This document shows, in pieces, positions 6,228 through 12,356 of a DNA stretch of 14,138 nt; the first letter of the stretch is position 1, and each line of letters starts with the position of its first letter. This stretch comes from JBGTKH01 sp041744735 (GTDB taxonomy: Bacteria > Planctomycetota > Planctomycetia > Pirellulales > Pirellulaceae), in NCBI GenBank assembly GCA_041744735.1, contig JBGTKH010000480.1, positions 1 to 14,138 of the forward strand, read 5' to 3'. A model generated the notes under the pieces. That model did not search any database. It had not been told where the DNA came from and saw only the letters and a program-made list of their open reading frames with translations. The translations under genes were made by a program, and so were the position numbers.

Positions 6228-6473
6228 ATTCGCATCTCTGCATTTCAGCGGCTGTTTTCTCACGCCAGTGTTGAAGCACTGTCGTTTGCTTGGCCACCGG
6301 CCAGCCAATGTGGACGTATGCCTGCCAACTCTCGGGACGTCGTCGTAGGAAAATATTGCACACCGCAATCCGTGTTTCCGCGACTTTAAAAGGCCTAGGG
6401 GCATACATACGTTTTAGAATAGCTAACGACTCACACTGACTGCGACTGCGAGATATACGTAATGGCGTGATAC

Positions 6474-6489
6474 TGGCACGCCCTTTGCG
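6474..6489 (+). promoter_or_regulatory. Sigma-54-like promoter for the lipoprotein gene
   Basis: The sequence TGGCACGCCCTTTGCG matches the consensus TGGCACG-N4-TTGC[AT] at all but the last base, with GG-N10-GC spacing. The GC lies 78 nt upstream of ATG 6566. It is the best sigma-54 match in the window. Confidence 0.7.
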
Positions 6490-6565
6490 ACTCAAGCGTG
6501 GTGCGTATCTATTAACGCCAGATGTCTGGCCGTTACGAACACACCTTTGTTTAGGGAGTCGGCAC

Positions 6566-7108
6566 ATGACGACGAAATATTTGTGGATCGGCAGCGTGGC
6601 ACTGGTTGCCGCGCTGGGACTAAGTTTGGGCTGTGAGCGGACGACGCAAGAAGATGTCTCCGACGCTCAGCAGGCGGTGCAGGAAGAGCAACAGGAAACT
6701 GCCGAAGCCCGGCAGGAAGCTCAAGAGACGATCGCCGAAGCCGACACAGAAGCGCGGCGTGAGGCGGCTGAAAACGTACGACAGGAGGAGCAGGACACCG
6801 TCGAGGCGCAGAAGGAACTGCAAGAAACGAAGCAAGAATTCAACCGGGACGAATATGTTGCCAGTGTCGAACGACGGTTGGAAGAAACGGATCGCCGCAT
6901 CGAGGATTTGCAGAAGCAAGCCGATAATGCGCGGGACGCCGAAAGGGAAGCGCTCGAACGACACATTGAAAATATTCAGGAGCAACGAGACATCGTTCAG
7001 AACAGGCTGGATGAGCTTGAGTCCGCGGAAGCGGAAGACTGGCAGCGGTTGAAGGCGGACGTAGATAGTGCCCTCGCACAGCTCCAAAAGACCGAAAGCG
7101 GAGTCTAA
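6566..7108 (+). CDS. Coiled-coil lipoprotein
   Basis: A 180-residue protein starting at ATG 6566, with AGGGAG 7 nt upstream. The signal peptide MTTKYLWIGSVALVAALGLSLGC ends at a lipobox Cys at residue 23. The mature protein is almost entirely helical and Glu/Gln/Ala/Arg-rich. Residues 30-90 are highly acidic repeats, and 95-170 show heptad-like spacing (VERRLEETDRRIEDLQKQAD, IENIQEQRDIVQNRLDELE), predicting a long coiled coil. It has no enzymatic motif. It may bridge envelope layers or act as a periplasmic spacer, as other coiled-coil lipoproteins do; this is inference. It is the first gene after the best sigma-54-like promoter, with a CsbD gene 129 bp downstream. Confidence 0.75.
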   Translation: MTTKYLWIGSVALVAALGLSLGCERTTQEDVSDAQQAVQEEQQETAEARQEAQETIAEADTEARREAAENVRQEEQDTVEAQKELQETKQEFNRDEYVASVERRLEETDRRIEDLQKQADNARDAEREALERHIENIQEQRDIVQNRLDELESAEAEDWQRLKADVDSALAQLQKTESGV

Positions 7109-7191
7109 TCGCCTAAAACTCGTGGTGACACTGTGGCATCGGACCTCGTAGGCAATGTCAGCGTAACTCTCAATGCGAAATGAGGACCAAT

Positions 7192-7212
7192 CTCGGTGGA
7201 CAGTCCACCGAG
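7192..7212. promoter_or_regulatory. 21-bp near-perfect palindrome before the CsbD gene
   Basis: CTCGGTGGAC (7192-7201) and GTCCACCGAG (7203-7212) are perfect inverted arms around a single A. It lies 25 bp before ATG 7238, just upstream of the ribosome binding site. There is no T-run, so a plain intrinsic terminator is unlikely. It could be an operator for a dimeric regulator or an mRNA hairpin controlling CsbD. Confidence 0.5.
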
Positions 7213-7237
7213 TGAACTTAACAAAAGGAGATGAGAT

Positions 7238-7435
7238 ATGAACTGGGATCAAGTTGAAGGAAATTGGAAGGAATTCAAGGGCAAGGTTCAGCAGCAGTGG
7301 GGCAAGCTGACGAACGACGACGTGGATCAGATCCAAGGGAAGCGCACGGAGTTAGTCGGCCGCATCCAGAAGCGCTATGGGTATGCAAAGGACAAAGCGG
7401 AGAAAGAGGTGGAGGACTTTTGCGCCCGCTGTTGA
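7238..7435 (+). CDS. CsbD family stress protein (stand-alone)
   Basis: A 65-residue protein, the typical CsbD length. It begins MNWDQVEGNWKEFKGKVQQQWGKLTNDDVDQIQGK and continues with a helix containing ELVGRIQKRYGYAKDKAEKEVEDF. This aligns along its whole length with the CsbD part of the fusion protein at 5419-5841 (GNW-x-E-x-[KR]GK, WG-x-LTN, LVG-x-IQ). It is soluble with no membrane segment. ATG 7238 has AAAAGGAG 7 nt upstream. Family members are abundant general-stress proteins of unknown mechanism. It ends with an unusual Cys-Ala-Arg-Cys. Confidence 0.9.
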   Translation: MNWDQVEGNWKEFKGKVQQQWGKLTNDDVDQIQGKRTELVGRIQKRYGYAKDKAEKEVEDFCARC

Positions 7436-7502
7436 TTTCGCTCGGATACCATCCCACTCGTCCGGATTACGGATTACCTATAAGAACTGGCTAGGAGAAC
7501 AC

Positions 7503-7673
7503 ATGCCTCAGCAACAGACTCAAAAGTCACCGAAAGCCACACACCAGCCTCGTTCCGGTGAGACCTACCGCTGTCAAAAATGCGGTATGGAAATGGAGGT
7601 TAAACAGGACTGTAAGTGCGAACAGGGCGCCCCGCGCATGGAGTGCTGCGGGCAGCCGCTGACAAAAATGTAA
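7503..7673 (+). CDS. Cysteine-rich desulforedoxin-like mini-protein
   Basis: A 56-residue protein starting at ATG 7503, with AGGAG 5 nt upstream. The first 20 residues are a disordered Gln/Lys/Pro tail. Then TYRCQKCGMEMEV (C24, C27), DCKC (C37, C39) and MECCGQPL (C48, C49) give six cysteines. CxxCG followed by CCG-x-x-[LM] is the metal-binding pattern of desulforedoxin and the N-terminal domain of desulfoferrodoxin (rubredoxin-type Fe or Zn site). The spacing to CC is 20 residues rather than 15, and the CxC in between is extra. It may be an electron carrier, a metal buffer or a zinc ribbon. It lies 67 nt after CsbD, probably in the same transcript. Confidence 0.7.
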   Translation: MPQQQTQKSPKATHQPRSGETYRCQKCGMEMEVKQDCKCEQGAPRMECCGQPLTKM

Positions 7674-7696
7674 GGTGTCTCGGAACACAGACGCCT
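7673..7696 (+). terminator. Possible terminator hairpin after the Cys-rich gene
   Basis: AGGTGTCT (7673-7680) can pair with AGACGCCT (7689-7696) over 8 bp, including one G-U wobble, around an 8-nt loop. It overlaps the last base of the stop codon. There is no T-run, so it may only protect or pause the transcript. Confidence 0.35.
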
Positions 7697-7832
7697 AACG
7701 TAAACACTCTCTTCCGACAAGCCAAATCATCGGCCGTCGCGAGACCGGATTTGGCAGGGCGAAGTCTTATGCGCCGCGAAACCGCATGCGACCCGTATTT
7801 ACTCATGTTTCGCAGCCAAACAGGAGTGAATT

Positions 7833-8192
7833 ATGATTACGGCAAAACGTGCCACACTTTCGGCATCTACGATCATCGGCGATCACGTCCATAACGCGCA
7901 GGGCGAGGAACTGGGATCGGTCAAGGACATCATGCTCGATCTGGACACGGGCCGCATCGCCTATGCAGTCTTGTCCTTTGGCGGATTCCTGGGACTTGGC
8001 GACAAGCTGTTTGCCATTCCCTGGAATGCCCTGCAGTTGGACGCTCCCAATCACGCTTTCATTCTGAACGTTGATAAGGAAACGCTGCAGAATGCCGAAG
8101 GTTTCGACAAGGACAAATGGCCGGATATGTCGGACACCGGCTGGGGCGTGCGCATCCATGACTACTATGGGACGCGGCCCTACTGGGAATAG
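7833..8192 (+). CDS. PRC-barrel domain protein
   Basis: A 119-residue protein starting at ATG 7833, with AGGAG 6 nt upstream. Residues 8-85 form a PRC-barrel: LSASTIIGDHVHNAQGEELGSVKDIMLDLDTGRIAYAVLSFGG is the classic 'G..V.d..Ge.lG.i.dl..D..tG.i.y.v....' pattern. It is followed by LGLGDKLFAIPWNALQL and a strand. The C-terminal 30 residues (WPDMSDTGWGVRIHDYYGTRPYWE) are the aromatic tail common to this bacterial stress subfamily. PRC-barrels are small beta-barrel adaptors found in RimM and photosynthetic reaction centre H subunit; the ligand here is unknown. A strong stem-loop terminator follows. Confidence 0.9.
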   Translation: MITAKRATLSASTIIGDHVHNAQGEELGSVKDIMLDLDTGRIAYAVLSFGGFLGLGDKLFAIPWNALQLDAPNHAFILNVDKETLQNAEGFDKDKWPDMSDTGWGVRIHDYYGTRPYWE

Positions 8193-8204
8193 CACGGAGT
8201 ACAC

Positions 8205-8288
8205 GCGCGGGCCACTGATCGCAGTATTCGCCACGACGAATGGACGCATCCGAGGTCAGTCGCCCGCGCTTTGTTTTATGTTTTATGT
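8205..8288 (+). terminator. Large branched stem-loop terminator after PRC-barrel gene
   Basis: Arms at 8205-8218 (GCGCGGGCCACTGA) and 8256-8269 (TCAGTCGCCCGCGC) pair at 13 of 14 positions. Inside, ATTCG (8226-8230) pairs with CGAAT (8237-8241). A T-rich tail (8270-8288) follows directly. It is best read as the terminator of the lipoprotein-CsbD-Cys-PRC transcript. Confidence 0.7.
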
Positions 8289-8372
8289 CGCCAGATTTTG
8301 CAACTGCGGATGCGACCGCGTCACGTGTTTAATTTCTGATTTCTGAGTACACGGGAGGTGTTTACAAAGGCT

Positions 8373-8858
8373 ATGAACAGTCTACAGGATGCTCTGGTCC
8401 ACGAACTCAAGGATCTCTATAGCGCCGAAACTCAGTTGACCAAGGCGCTGCCGAAAATGATCAAAAAGGCAAACGACGAAGAACTGCGCAGCGCGCTGGA
8501 GCAGCACCTCGAAGAGACCGAAAACCAGGTCGAACGCCTCAAGGAAGCATTGGACCATCTGGAAGAAAACACCGGACGGAAGAAGTGCGAAGCCATGAGC
8601 GGGCTCATCGAAGAAGGCGAGGAACTGATGAAGGAGGAAACGACCGACGAAGTCCATGATGCCTTGCTCATCGCTGCGGGCCAGAAGGTCGAGCACTACG
8701 AGATCGCATCGTACGGCACCGCCATGGCGTGGTGCAACGTCCTAGGATTGAACGAGGTCGCGGATTTATTGGAAGCTTCGCTCGAAGAGGAAAAGGCGGC
8801 CGATAAGAAACTCACGGAAATCGCCGCAAGAATCAACAAGCAGGTCCAGCCGGCGTAG
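8373..8858 (+). CDS. DUF892 ferritin-like protein (YciE/YciF family)
   Basis: A 161-residue four-helix protein matching the YciE/YciF (DUF892) family in length and motifs. Helix 1 has SLQDALVHELKDLYSAETQL (3-22), helix 2 LEQHLEETENQVERL (42-56), helix 3 AAGQKVEHYEIASYGT (101-116), and helix 4 DLLEASLEEEKAADKKL (131-147). The Glu/His residues E11, E18, E47, E50, E107, H108 and E138 sit where ferritin-like diiron ligands are expected. In enteric bacteria the family is induced by osmotic, bile and general stress. The start is uncertain: ATG 8373 fits family N-termini, while GGGAGG lies about 14 nt upstream, and a GTG at 8358 would add five residues. It has its own gap upstream after a terminator. 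Confidence 0.9.
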   Translation: MNSLQDALVHELKDLYSAETQLTKALPKMIKKANDEELRSALEQHLEETENQVERLKEALDHLEENTGRKKCEAMSGLIEEGEELMKEETTDEVHDALLIAAGQKVEHYEIASYGTAMAWCNVLGLNEVADLLEASLEEEKAADKKLTEIAARINKQVQPA

Positions 8859-8867
8859 CTGCCGTGA

Positions 8868-9059
8868 CTAACTTCCGGCCGGCTGGTGCTCGGTATTGCC
8901 TATGGCTGGTGGTGGGCCGACGCGCTTGCCGCCGCGATCATTTCCATCGACGTGTTACGGGACGGCATCAGGGATTTGCGCACCGTCGTCGGCGATTTGA
9001 TGGATCGAACGCCGATGGCGGTGGACCATTCGCATGTGTGCTTTCGCTCCGAGCTGTGA
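8868..9059 (+). pseudogene. Remnant of a cation diffusion facilitator (CDF) transporter
   Basis: With no start codon of its own, a 63-codon open stretch bounded by stops at 8865 and 9057-9059 encodes LVLGIAYGWWWADALAAAIISIDVLRDGI and then LRTVVGDLMDRTP. The GWWWADALAA segment with a following helix and the '[IL]-[RH]DG-x-[RK][ND]L' turn is the last transmembrane helix and start of the cytoplasmic domain of CDF metal transporters, where the Asp of 'WWAD' is a metal ligand in helix 5. About 60 of the usual 300 or more residues remain, so the gene is decayed. It sits between the DUF892 gene and the Rho_N gene. Confidence 0.65.
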
Positions 9060-9089
9060 TTCGCCGCACGCAGCAATGTGACCGCAGCC

Positions 9090-9105
9090 CGGTACACTGT
9101 TTGCA
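9090..9105 (+). promoter_or_regulatory. Sigma-54-like promoter for the Rho_N gene
   Basis: The sequence CGGTACACTGTTTGCA, followed by A, keeps GG-N10-GC and a perfect TTGCAA at -12; the -24 box has T for C at one position. The GC lies 63 nt before ATG 9167, a distance like the other three elements. Confidence 0.5.
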
Positions 9106-9166
9106 ACGCTGCAATAAATCGAACCGTCAATTCCGTCTCACCAATTTCTGAAGAGGAGTAGAAGCC

Positions 9167-9469
9167 ATGCCCAAGGCCTGGAGCAAGAAGGACGAACGGC
9201 AGTACGAACATGTCAGGGACAGTGAATTAGAGCGTGGTAAGTCAGAAAAACTCGCCAAGGAAATTGCGGGGCGTACGGTCAACAAACAACGGCGGCGAGA
9301 GGGCCGCACACCCAACAAAACGACGCAGGGGACAGGTAATCCTAACCGGTCTCTGCAAGAGCGAACTGTTGACGAACTGCGCAACACGGATTCCCAAATG
9401 AAGATCAAAGGGCGCAGCAAGATGAAGAAAAACGAACTGATCAAAGCGATTCGCGCCCATGTTAATTGA
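9167..9469 (+). CDS. Rho_N-domain protein ('plasmid stabilization' family)
   Basis: A 100-residue, very basic protein starting at ATG 9167, with AGGAG 8 nt upstream. Residues 1-60 match the N-terminal block of chromosomal proteins often labelled plasmid stabilization protein: MPKAWSKKDERQYEHVRDSELERGKS, then AGRTVNKQRRREGRTPNKTTQGTGNPN. Residues 64-98 (LQERTVDELRNTDSQMKIKGRSKMKKNELIKAIRAH) are a Rho_N/SAP-like helix-extended-helix, a small nucleic-acid-binding fold. There is no toxin or antitoxin partner nearby, so the plasmid-stability label should not be taken literally. It is a likely DNA- or RNA-binding stress protein with its own sigma-54-like promoter. Confidence 0.85.
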   Translation: MPKAWSKKDERQYEHVRDSELERGKSEKLAKEIAGRTVNKQRRREGRTPNKTTQGTGNPNRSLQERTVDELRNTDSQMKIKGRSKMKKNELIKAIRAHVN

Positions 9470-9786
9470 TGCGATTATACTGCCAGACGGACTGCATGAC
9501 GTGTTCGCGATCCCATGCGATCAGTCGCCTATCGGGTGGCGAATCGAGATCGATTTGGATAACTCACTCCCTACGATGAGCCAAGTTGTTCAACTTGATC
9601 CAACCATTGCATCTTCGGAAGACGATTTTCTGCTATCGTTAGTCGCGGATCGCTTTCGTCGAACCAAAAAACAACGGGAGCTTAGTTGCATTTTCCCAGG
9701 GACCCTGCTAATTTGGATGACCATTTGTGAACCGGGCCTTGGCCATCGGGGACGGCATCAACTCTCCATTCAGGAGTTCAAACGCC
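9470..9786 (+). other. Intergenic region without a recognised gene
   Basis: This 317-bp stretch separates the stress cluster from the DUF1559 gene. It contains the inverted repeats CAAGTTG/CAACTTG (9582-9588 and 9591-9597) and TCGCC/GGCGA around 9526-9543. An open frame crosses it but overlaps both flanking genes, has no ribosome binding site and no family resemblance. No promoter could be assigned for the DUF1559 gene. Confidence 0.5.
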
Positions 9787-10779
9787 ATGACACATCGACG
9801 GCGTCATCTGCGTGTGGGTTTTACCTTGGTTGAGTTGTTGGTAGTGATTGCCATCATCGGAATCCTAGTGGCTCTGCTCTTGCCGGCGGTGCAGGCGGCG
9901 CGCGAAGCGGCGCGGCGGATGAAGTGCACCAACAATTTGAAACAGATCACGCTGGGCTTGCATAATTACAGCGACACTCAAAAGACGTTGCCGATGGGCT
10001 GGGTCTCGCGGGCCAGCACACAGGCGGAGTGGGGATGGACGGCGTTCATTTTGCCACAGGTCGAACAGCAGAGTCTGTTCGATCAGTTGGGCGTGAATAC
10101 TCAGCGGCTGCGGGACGTGACCGGCAACGCGACGCTGCGACCGCTGCTGCAAATGCAACTGCCGGTGTACCGATGTGCTTCCGACACGTCCGATCGCGTG
10201 TTGCCCGGCACTACGAATGGGTCGCCAACGTATCATCGCCGTTTCAATTGCGATAACTGCCCCGCCGGCTTCGAGCCTTCCACGTCCAATTACGTGGGCA
10301 ACGCCGGCTTCTTCGATCCTAATCCGCCAGGCAACGGCTTCAGCAACAACGGTATCTTTTTCGGCAACGGCATCGTGCGGATGAATGAGATTACCGACGG
10401 TACGGCCAACACGTTTGCCGTGGGCGAGCGCGACGAACGCTGCCGAGCGGCGTCGTGGATCGGCTGCCGCAACCCGCCGGGCGCCGACATGTGGGGCAGC
10501 TACTTCGTGCGCGGCCGCGTGAGCATGAAGTTGAATGACCCGCGAGCCGCCGCGCCGAACCGCTGCACCGAAGGTTTCGGCAGCCTGCATCCGGGCGGGG
10601 CGCTGTTTTCCATGTGCGACGGCAGCGTTCGCTTTATCAGTGAGGACATTAACTTCGATAATGGCGGGCTGACCGAGGCACAGATCACCAACAGCCGCCC
10701 GACGCTGAATATCGGCGCACTTGGCACCTATCAACTACTCGGCATTCGCGACGACGGCCGGCCGGTCTCGGGTTTTTGA
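9787..10779 (+). CDS. DUF1559 pseudopilin-like protein (H-x9-DG type)
   Basis: A 330-residue protein of the large planctomycete DUF1559 family. The N-terminus carries a prepilin signal, RVGFTLVELLVVIAIIGILVALLLPAVQAAREAARR: prepilin peptidase should cut between Gly and Phe, and Glu at +5 is present. CTNNLKQITLGLHNYSD follows, the standard start of the DUF1559 domain. Near the C-terminus LHPGGALFSMCDGSVRFI gives the H-x9-DG signature. ATG 9787 has AGGAG 10 nt upstream. These proteins are thought to be secreted or surface-assembled through type II/IV pilus-like machinery; planctomycetes encode dozens and their roles are unknown. A small lipoprotein follows 57 nt downstream, the usual partner arrangement. 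Confidence 0.95.
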   Translation: MTHRRRHLRVGFTLVELLVVIAIIGILVALLLPAVQAAREAARRMKCTNNLKQITLGLHNYSDTQKTLPMGWVSRASTQAEWGWTAFILPQVEQQSLFDQLGVNTQRLRDVTGNATLRPLLQMQLPVYRCASDTSDRVLPGTTNGSPTYHRRFNCDNCPAGFEPSTSNYVGNAGFFDPNPPGNGFSNNGIFFGNGIVRMNEITDGTANTFAVGERDERCRAASWIGCRNPPGADMWGSYFVRGRVSMKLNDPRAAAPNRCTEGFGSLHPGGALFSMCDGSVRFISEDINFDNGGLTEAQITNSRPTLNIGALGTYQLLGIRDDGRPVSGF

Positions 10780-10836
10780 TCGAGCCACGAGCTGAACAAA
10801 CAATCGATTCACAATATCTGATGCAGTAACCAATCC

Positions 10837-11250
10837 ATGATTCACTGTAAGTGTAGCGACATCTTTGTGGCCTTCGTCCTCCCGTCGGCCTTGTGCTGCC
10901 TGGCACAAACCGGCTGCGGCAGTGACTTGGCTCGCGTCACAGGCACCGTCACTTTGGATGGCAAGCCGCTGCCGGCCGCCACGGTCGAGTTTCAGCCCAA
11001 AGAAGGTTCGCCCTCGTACGGCGAAACCGATGCGAACGGCCGCTATGAATTGATGTTTGCCGCGGGGAAACCGGGCGCCCAAGTCGGAGAATACACAGTA
11101 AGGATCAGCACCTTCCGCATCGAACCCGACGGCGAAGCCCGAATCGAAATCCCGGAAAGAGTACCCGCCGAATTCAACGAGAATTCCACCGTCGTTCGCA
11201 AAGTAAAACCGGGCTCGCAAACCTTTGACTTTGAGATCCCGAGTAAGTAA
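10837..11250 (+). CDS. Carboxypeptidase-regulatory-like lipoprotein
   Basis: A 137-residue protein. A hydrophobic N-terminus ends at TGCGSD, with Cys27 the probable lipidation site. RVTGTVTLDGKPLPAATVEFQPKEGSPSYGETDANGRYEL (33-72) is the 'G.V..dGkPl..a.V.F.p........TD.nG.Y.L' pattern of the carboxypeptidase regulatory/transthyretin-like beta-sandwich. It is followed by GKPGAQVGEYTVRIS. Lipoproteins of this sort follow DUF1559 genes throughout planctomycetes and are presumably displayed on the envelope together with them. No clear ribosome binding site precedes ATG 10837. The function of the pair is unknown. Confidence 0.85.
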   Translation: MIHCKCSDIFVAFVLPSALCCLAQTGCGSDLARVTGTVTLDGKPLPAATVEFQPKEGSPSYGETDANGRYELMFAAGKPGAQVGEYTVRISTFRIEPDGEARIEIPERVPAEFNENSTVVRKVKPGSQTFDFEIPSK

Positions 11251-11312
11251 GTAGGCAGGCAGGCAGTTCACATCGCTCTGACCGATGGTACGTGATTGCC
11301 GGCCGATCATTA

Positions 11313-12233
11313 TCACTGGTGATTTGACTTCCGCTGGCGTGCCGCACTTAGTTCCTTCTGCAATCGCTGCATTTCCGCATTTGCGTCTCGCAGCGCTGCT
11401 TCGGCCTTTTCGGCCCGCGCTTGCTCGGCTTCGGCGCGCGTCCGTTCGGCTTCGGCGCGCGTTCGTTCGGCTTCGGCGCGTGCCAGCTCTGATTCGGCGC
11501 GTTCCCACTCCGACTTGGCGCGTGCCCGTTGTTCTTTGGCCTGTGCCCGTTGCTCTTCGGCCTGCGCCCGTTGTTCTTCGGCCTGTGCCCGTTGTTCTTC
11601 GGCTTGCGCCCGTTCTGCTTCGGCCCAAGCGATGGCCGCTTCGGCGCGCTCTCGTTGCCACAGCAGCCACTGCTTGGACTTCGGGTCGTACAATCGCATT
11701 CGCCAGCCATCACGGGCCACTTGCAAGCCCAACACCTTGCTGAATAGCCGTCCTTTGACCGGCTTGATCGGCACGTATTTTCCCTTTTGCAAGCGAAAGC
11801 CCTTGAGTGGCGGCCTCAGGTACTCGGCATTCGGGTCGAACAGGAAGTACTCTTTGACCTTCAGTGTGTCCTGGTAAATCGCGAACTTGTCGTCGAGATC
11901 TTCCGCGCGTGTGCTGGGCGACGTGATTTCAAACACAACATCCGGCGCTTTGCCTTCTTCCCAAACCAGGTAACACATGCGCTCGGGCGTTTTGGGGATT
12001 CCGAACGCGACAAACACGTCGGGCGACAAATGCCGCAGCCGGTCGCCGGGCACGTAATACAGAAACATGTTGCCCGACACGTAAACGCGCGAGTTGTCCG
12101 CGTACCAATGCTGCAACGTTTCAACGGTCTGCAGAATATTGTCTCGATGATAAGGTGTTTCGCCCACAGGTTGTCCGTCCGAAACGGGATAGTCGATCTT
12201 GCGCGAAACGGATGCCGTGCGAATGCTCGCCAT
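11313..12233 (-). CDS. Uma2 family endonuclease with long coiled-coil tail
   Basis: A 306-residue protein, taking ATG 12233; an in-frame GTG lies at 12242. Residues 25-185 are a Uma2 (DUF820) PD-(D/E)XK nuclease-like domain: LSPDVFVAFG (D72), PDVVFEITSPSTRAEDLDDKFAIYQ (D98, E102, K116) and VKEYFLFDP. All expected catalytic positions are present. From about 193 to 302 the chain is a low-complexity coiled coil made of near-perfect seven-residue repeats (RAQAEEQ, then RTRAEAE). Uma2 genes are hugely expanded in cyanobacteria and planctomycetes; they resemble restriction-type nucleases but their biological role is not settled. The coiled-coil extension is also seen in other family members and suggests oligomerisation. 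Confidence 0.9.
   Translation of the reverse strand: MASIRTASVSRKIDYPVSDGQPVGETPYHRDNILQTVETLQHWYADNSRVYVSGNMFLYYVPGDRLRHLSPDVFVAFGIPKTPERMCYLVWEEGKAPDVVFEITSPSTRAEDLDDKFAIYQDTLKVKEYFLFDPNAEYLRPPLKGFRLQKGKYVPIKPVKGRLFSKVLGLQVARDGWRMRLYDPKSKQWLLWQRERAEAAIAWAEAERAQAEEQRAQAEEQRAQAEEQRAQAKEQRARAKSEWERAESELARAEAERTRAEAERTRAEAEQARAEKAEAALRDANAEMQRLQKELSAARQRKSNHQ
11418..11627 (-). repeat. 21-bp tandem repeats encoding the Uma2 coiled coil
   Basis: Degenerate 21-bp units (seven codons) repeat in phase with the reading frame in two blocks. One encodes RAQAEEQ-type heptads (about 11530-11627), the other RTRAEAE-type heptads (about 11418-11490). Unit number may vary between strains by slippage or recombination. 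Confidence 0.75.
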
Positions 12234-12356
12234 TCTGGTCACTCTTGTTCACGAGTCAACGTGCCTTGCCGATGGTTCTCGGCAAACACGATTATATAGT
12301 GCCGCTCCATCTGCAGCCAATTGCGAATCGGCGTGCTCATTTCACTCGGCGTAGCC

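Larger units (their letters stand above)
6147..6565. other. Divergent intergenic control region
   Basis: This 419-bp gene-free stretch separates the minus-strand DUF1328/membrane operon from the plus-strand lipoprotein/CsbD cluster. It holds two outward-facing sigma-54-like promoters (6212-6227 minus, 6474-6489 plus). About 250 bp between them could hold an activator site: CAGTG (6266-6270) and CACTG (6277-6281) are inverted around 6 nt, and GTATGCC (6316-6322) recurs inverted at 6400-6406. Frames here encode nothing I recognise. Confidence 0.5.

Noticed and set aside
6620..7336. A 238-codon minus-strand frame opposite the lipoprotein and CsbD genes
   Set aside because: It is an antisense shadow of Glu/Gln/Arg-rich coding sequence, which yields Leu/Phe/Ser-rich reverse frames. 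The plus-strand genes have signal peptide, ribosome binding sites and homology.
9167..9469. Toxin-antitoxin or plasmid-maintenance locus suggested by the 'plasmid stabilization' label
   Set aside because: No partner gene, no toxin fold and no plasmid replication or partition genes are present; the Rho_N-like domain points to nucleic-acid binding instead.
9459..9833. A 124-codon plus-strand frame between the Rho_N and DUF1559 genes
   Set aside because: It overlaps both neighbours (11 and 47 nt), has no ribosome binding site and resembles no family; its last part is the DUF1559 start read in another frame.
11400..11640. Possible CRISPR-like or satellite array
   Set aside because: Units are 21 bp, contiguous, in frame and encode coiled-coil heptads; there are no spacers.
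11285..11743. Plus-strand repetitive frame opposite the Uma2 coiled coil
   Set aside because: Its Leu/Arg/Pro repeats are simply the complement of the 21-bp repeats of the Uma2 gene.
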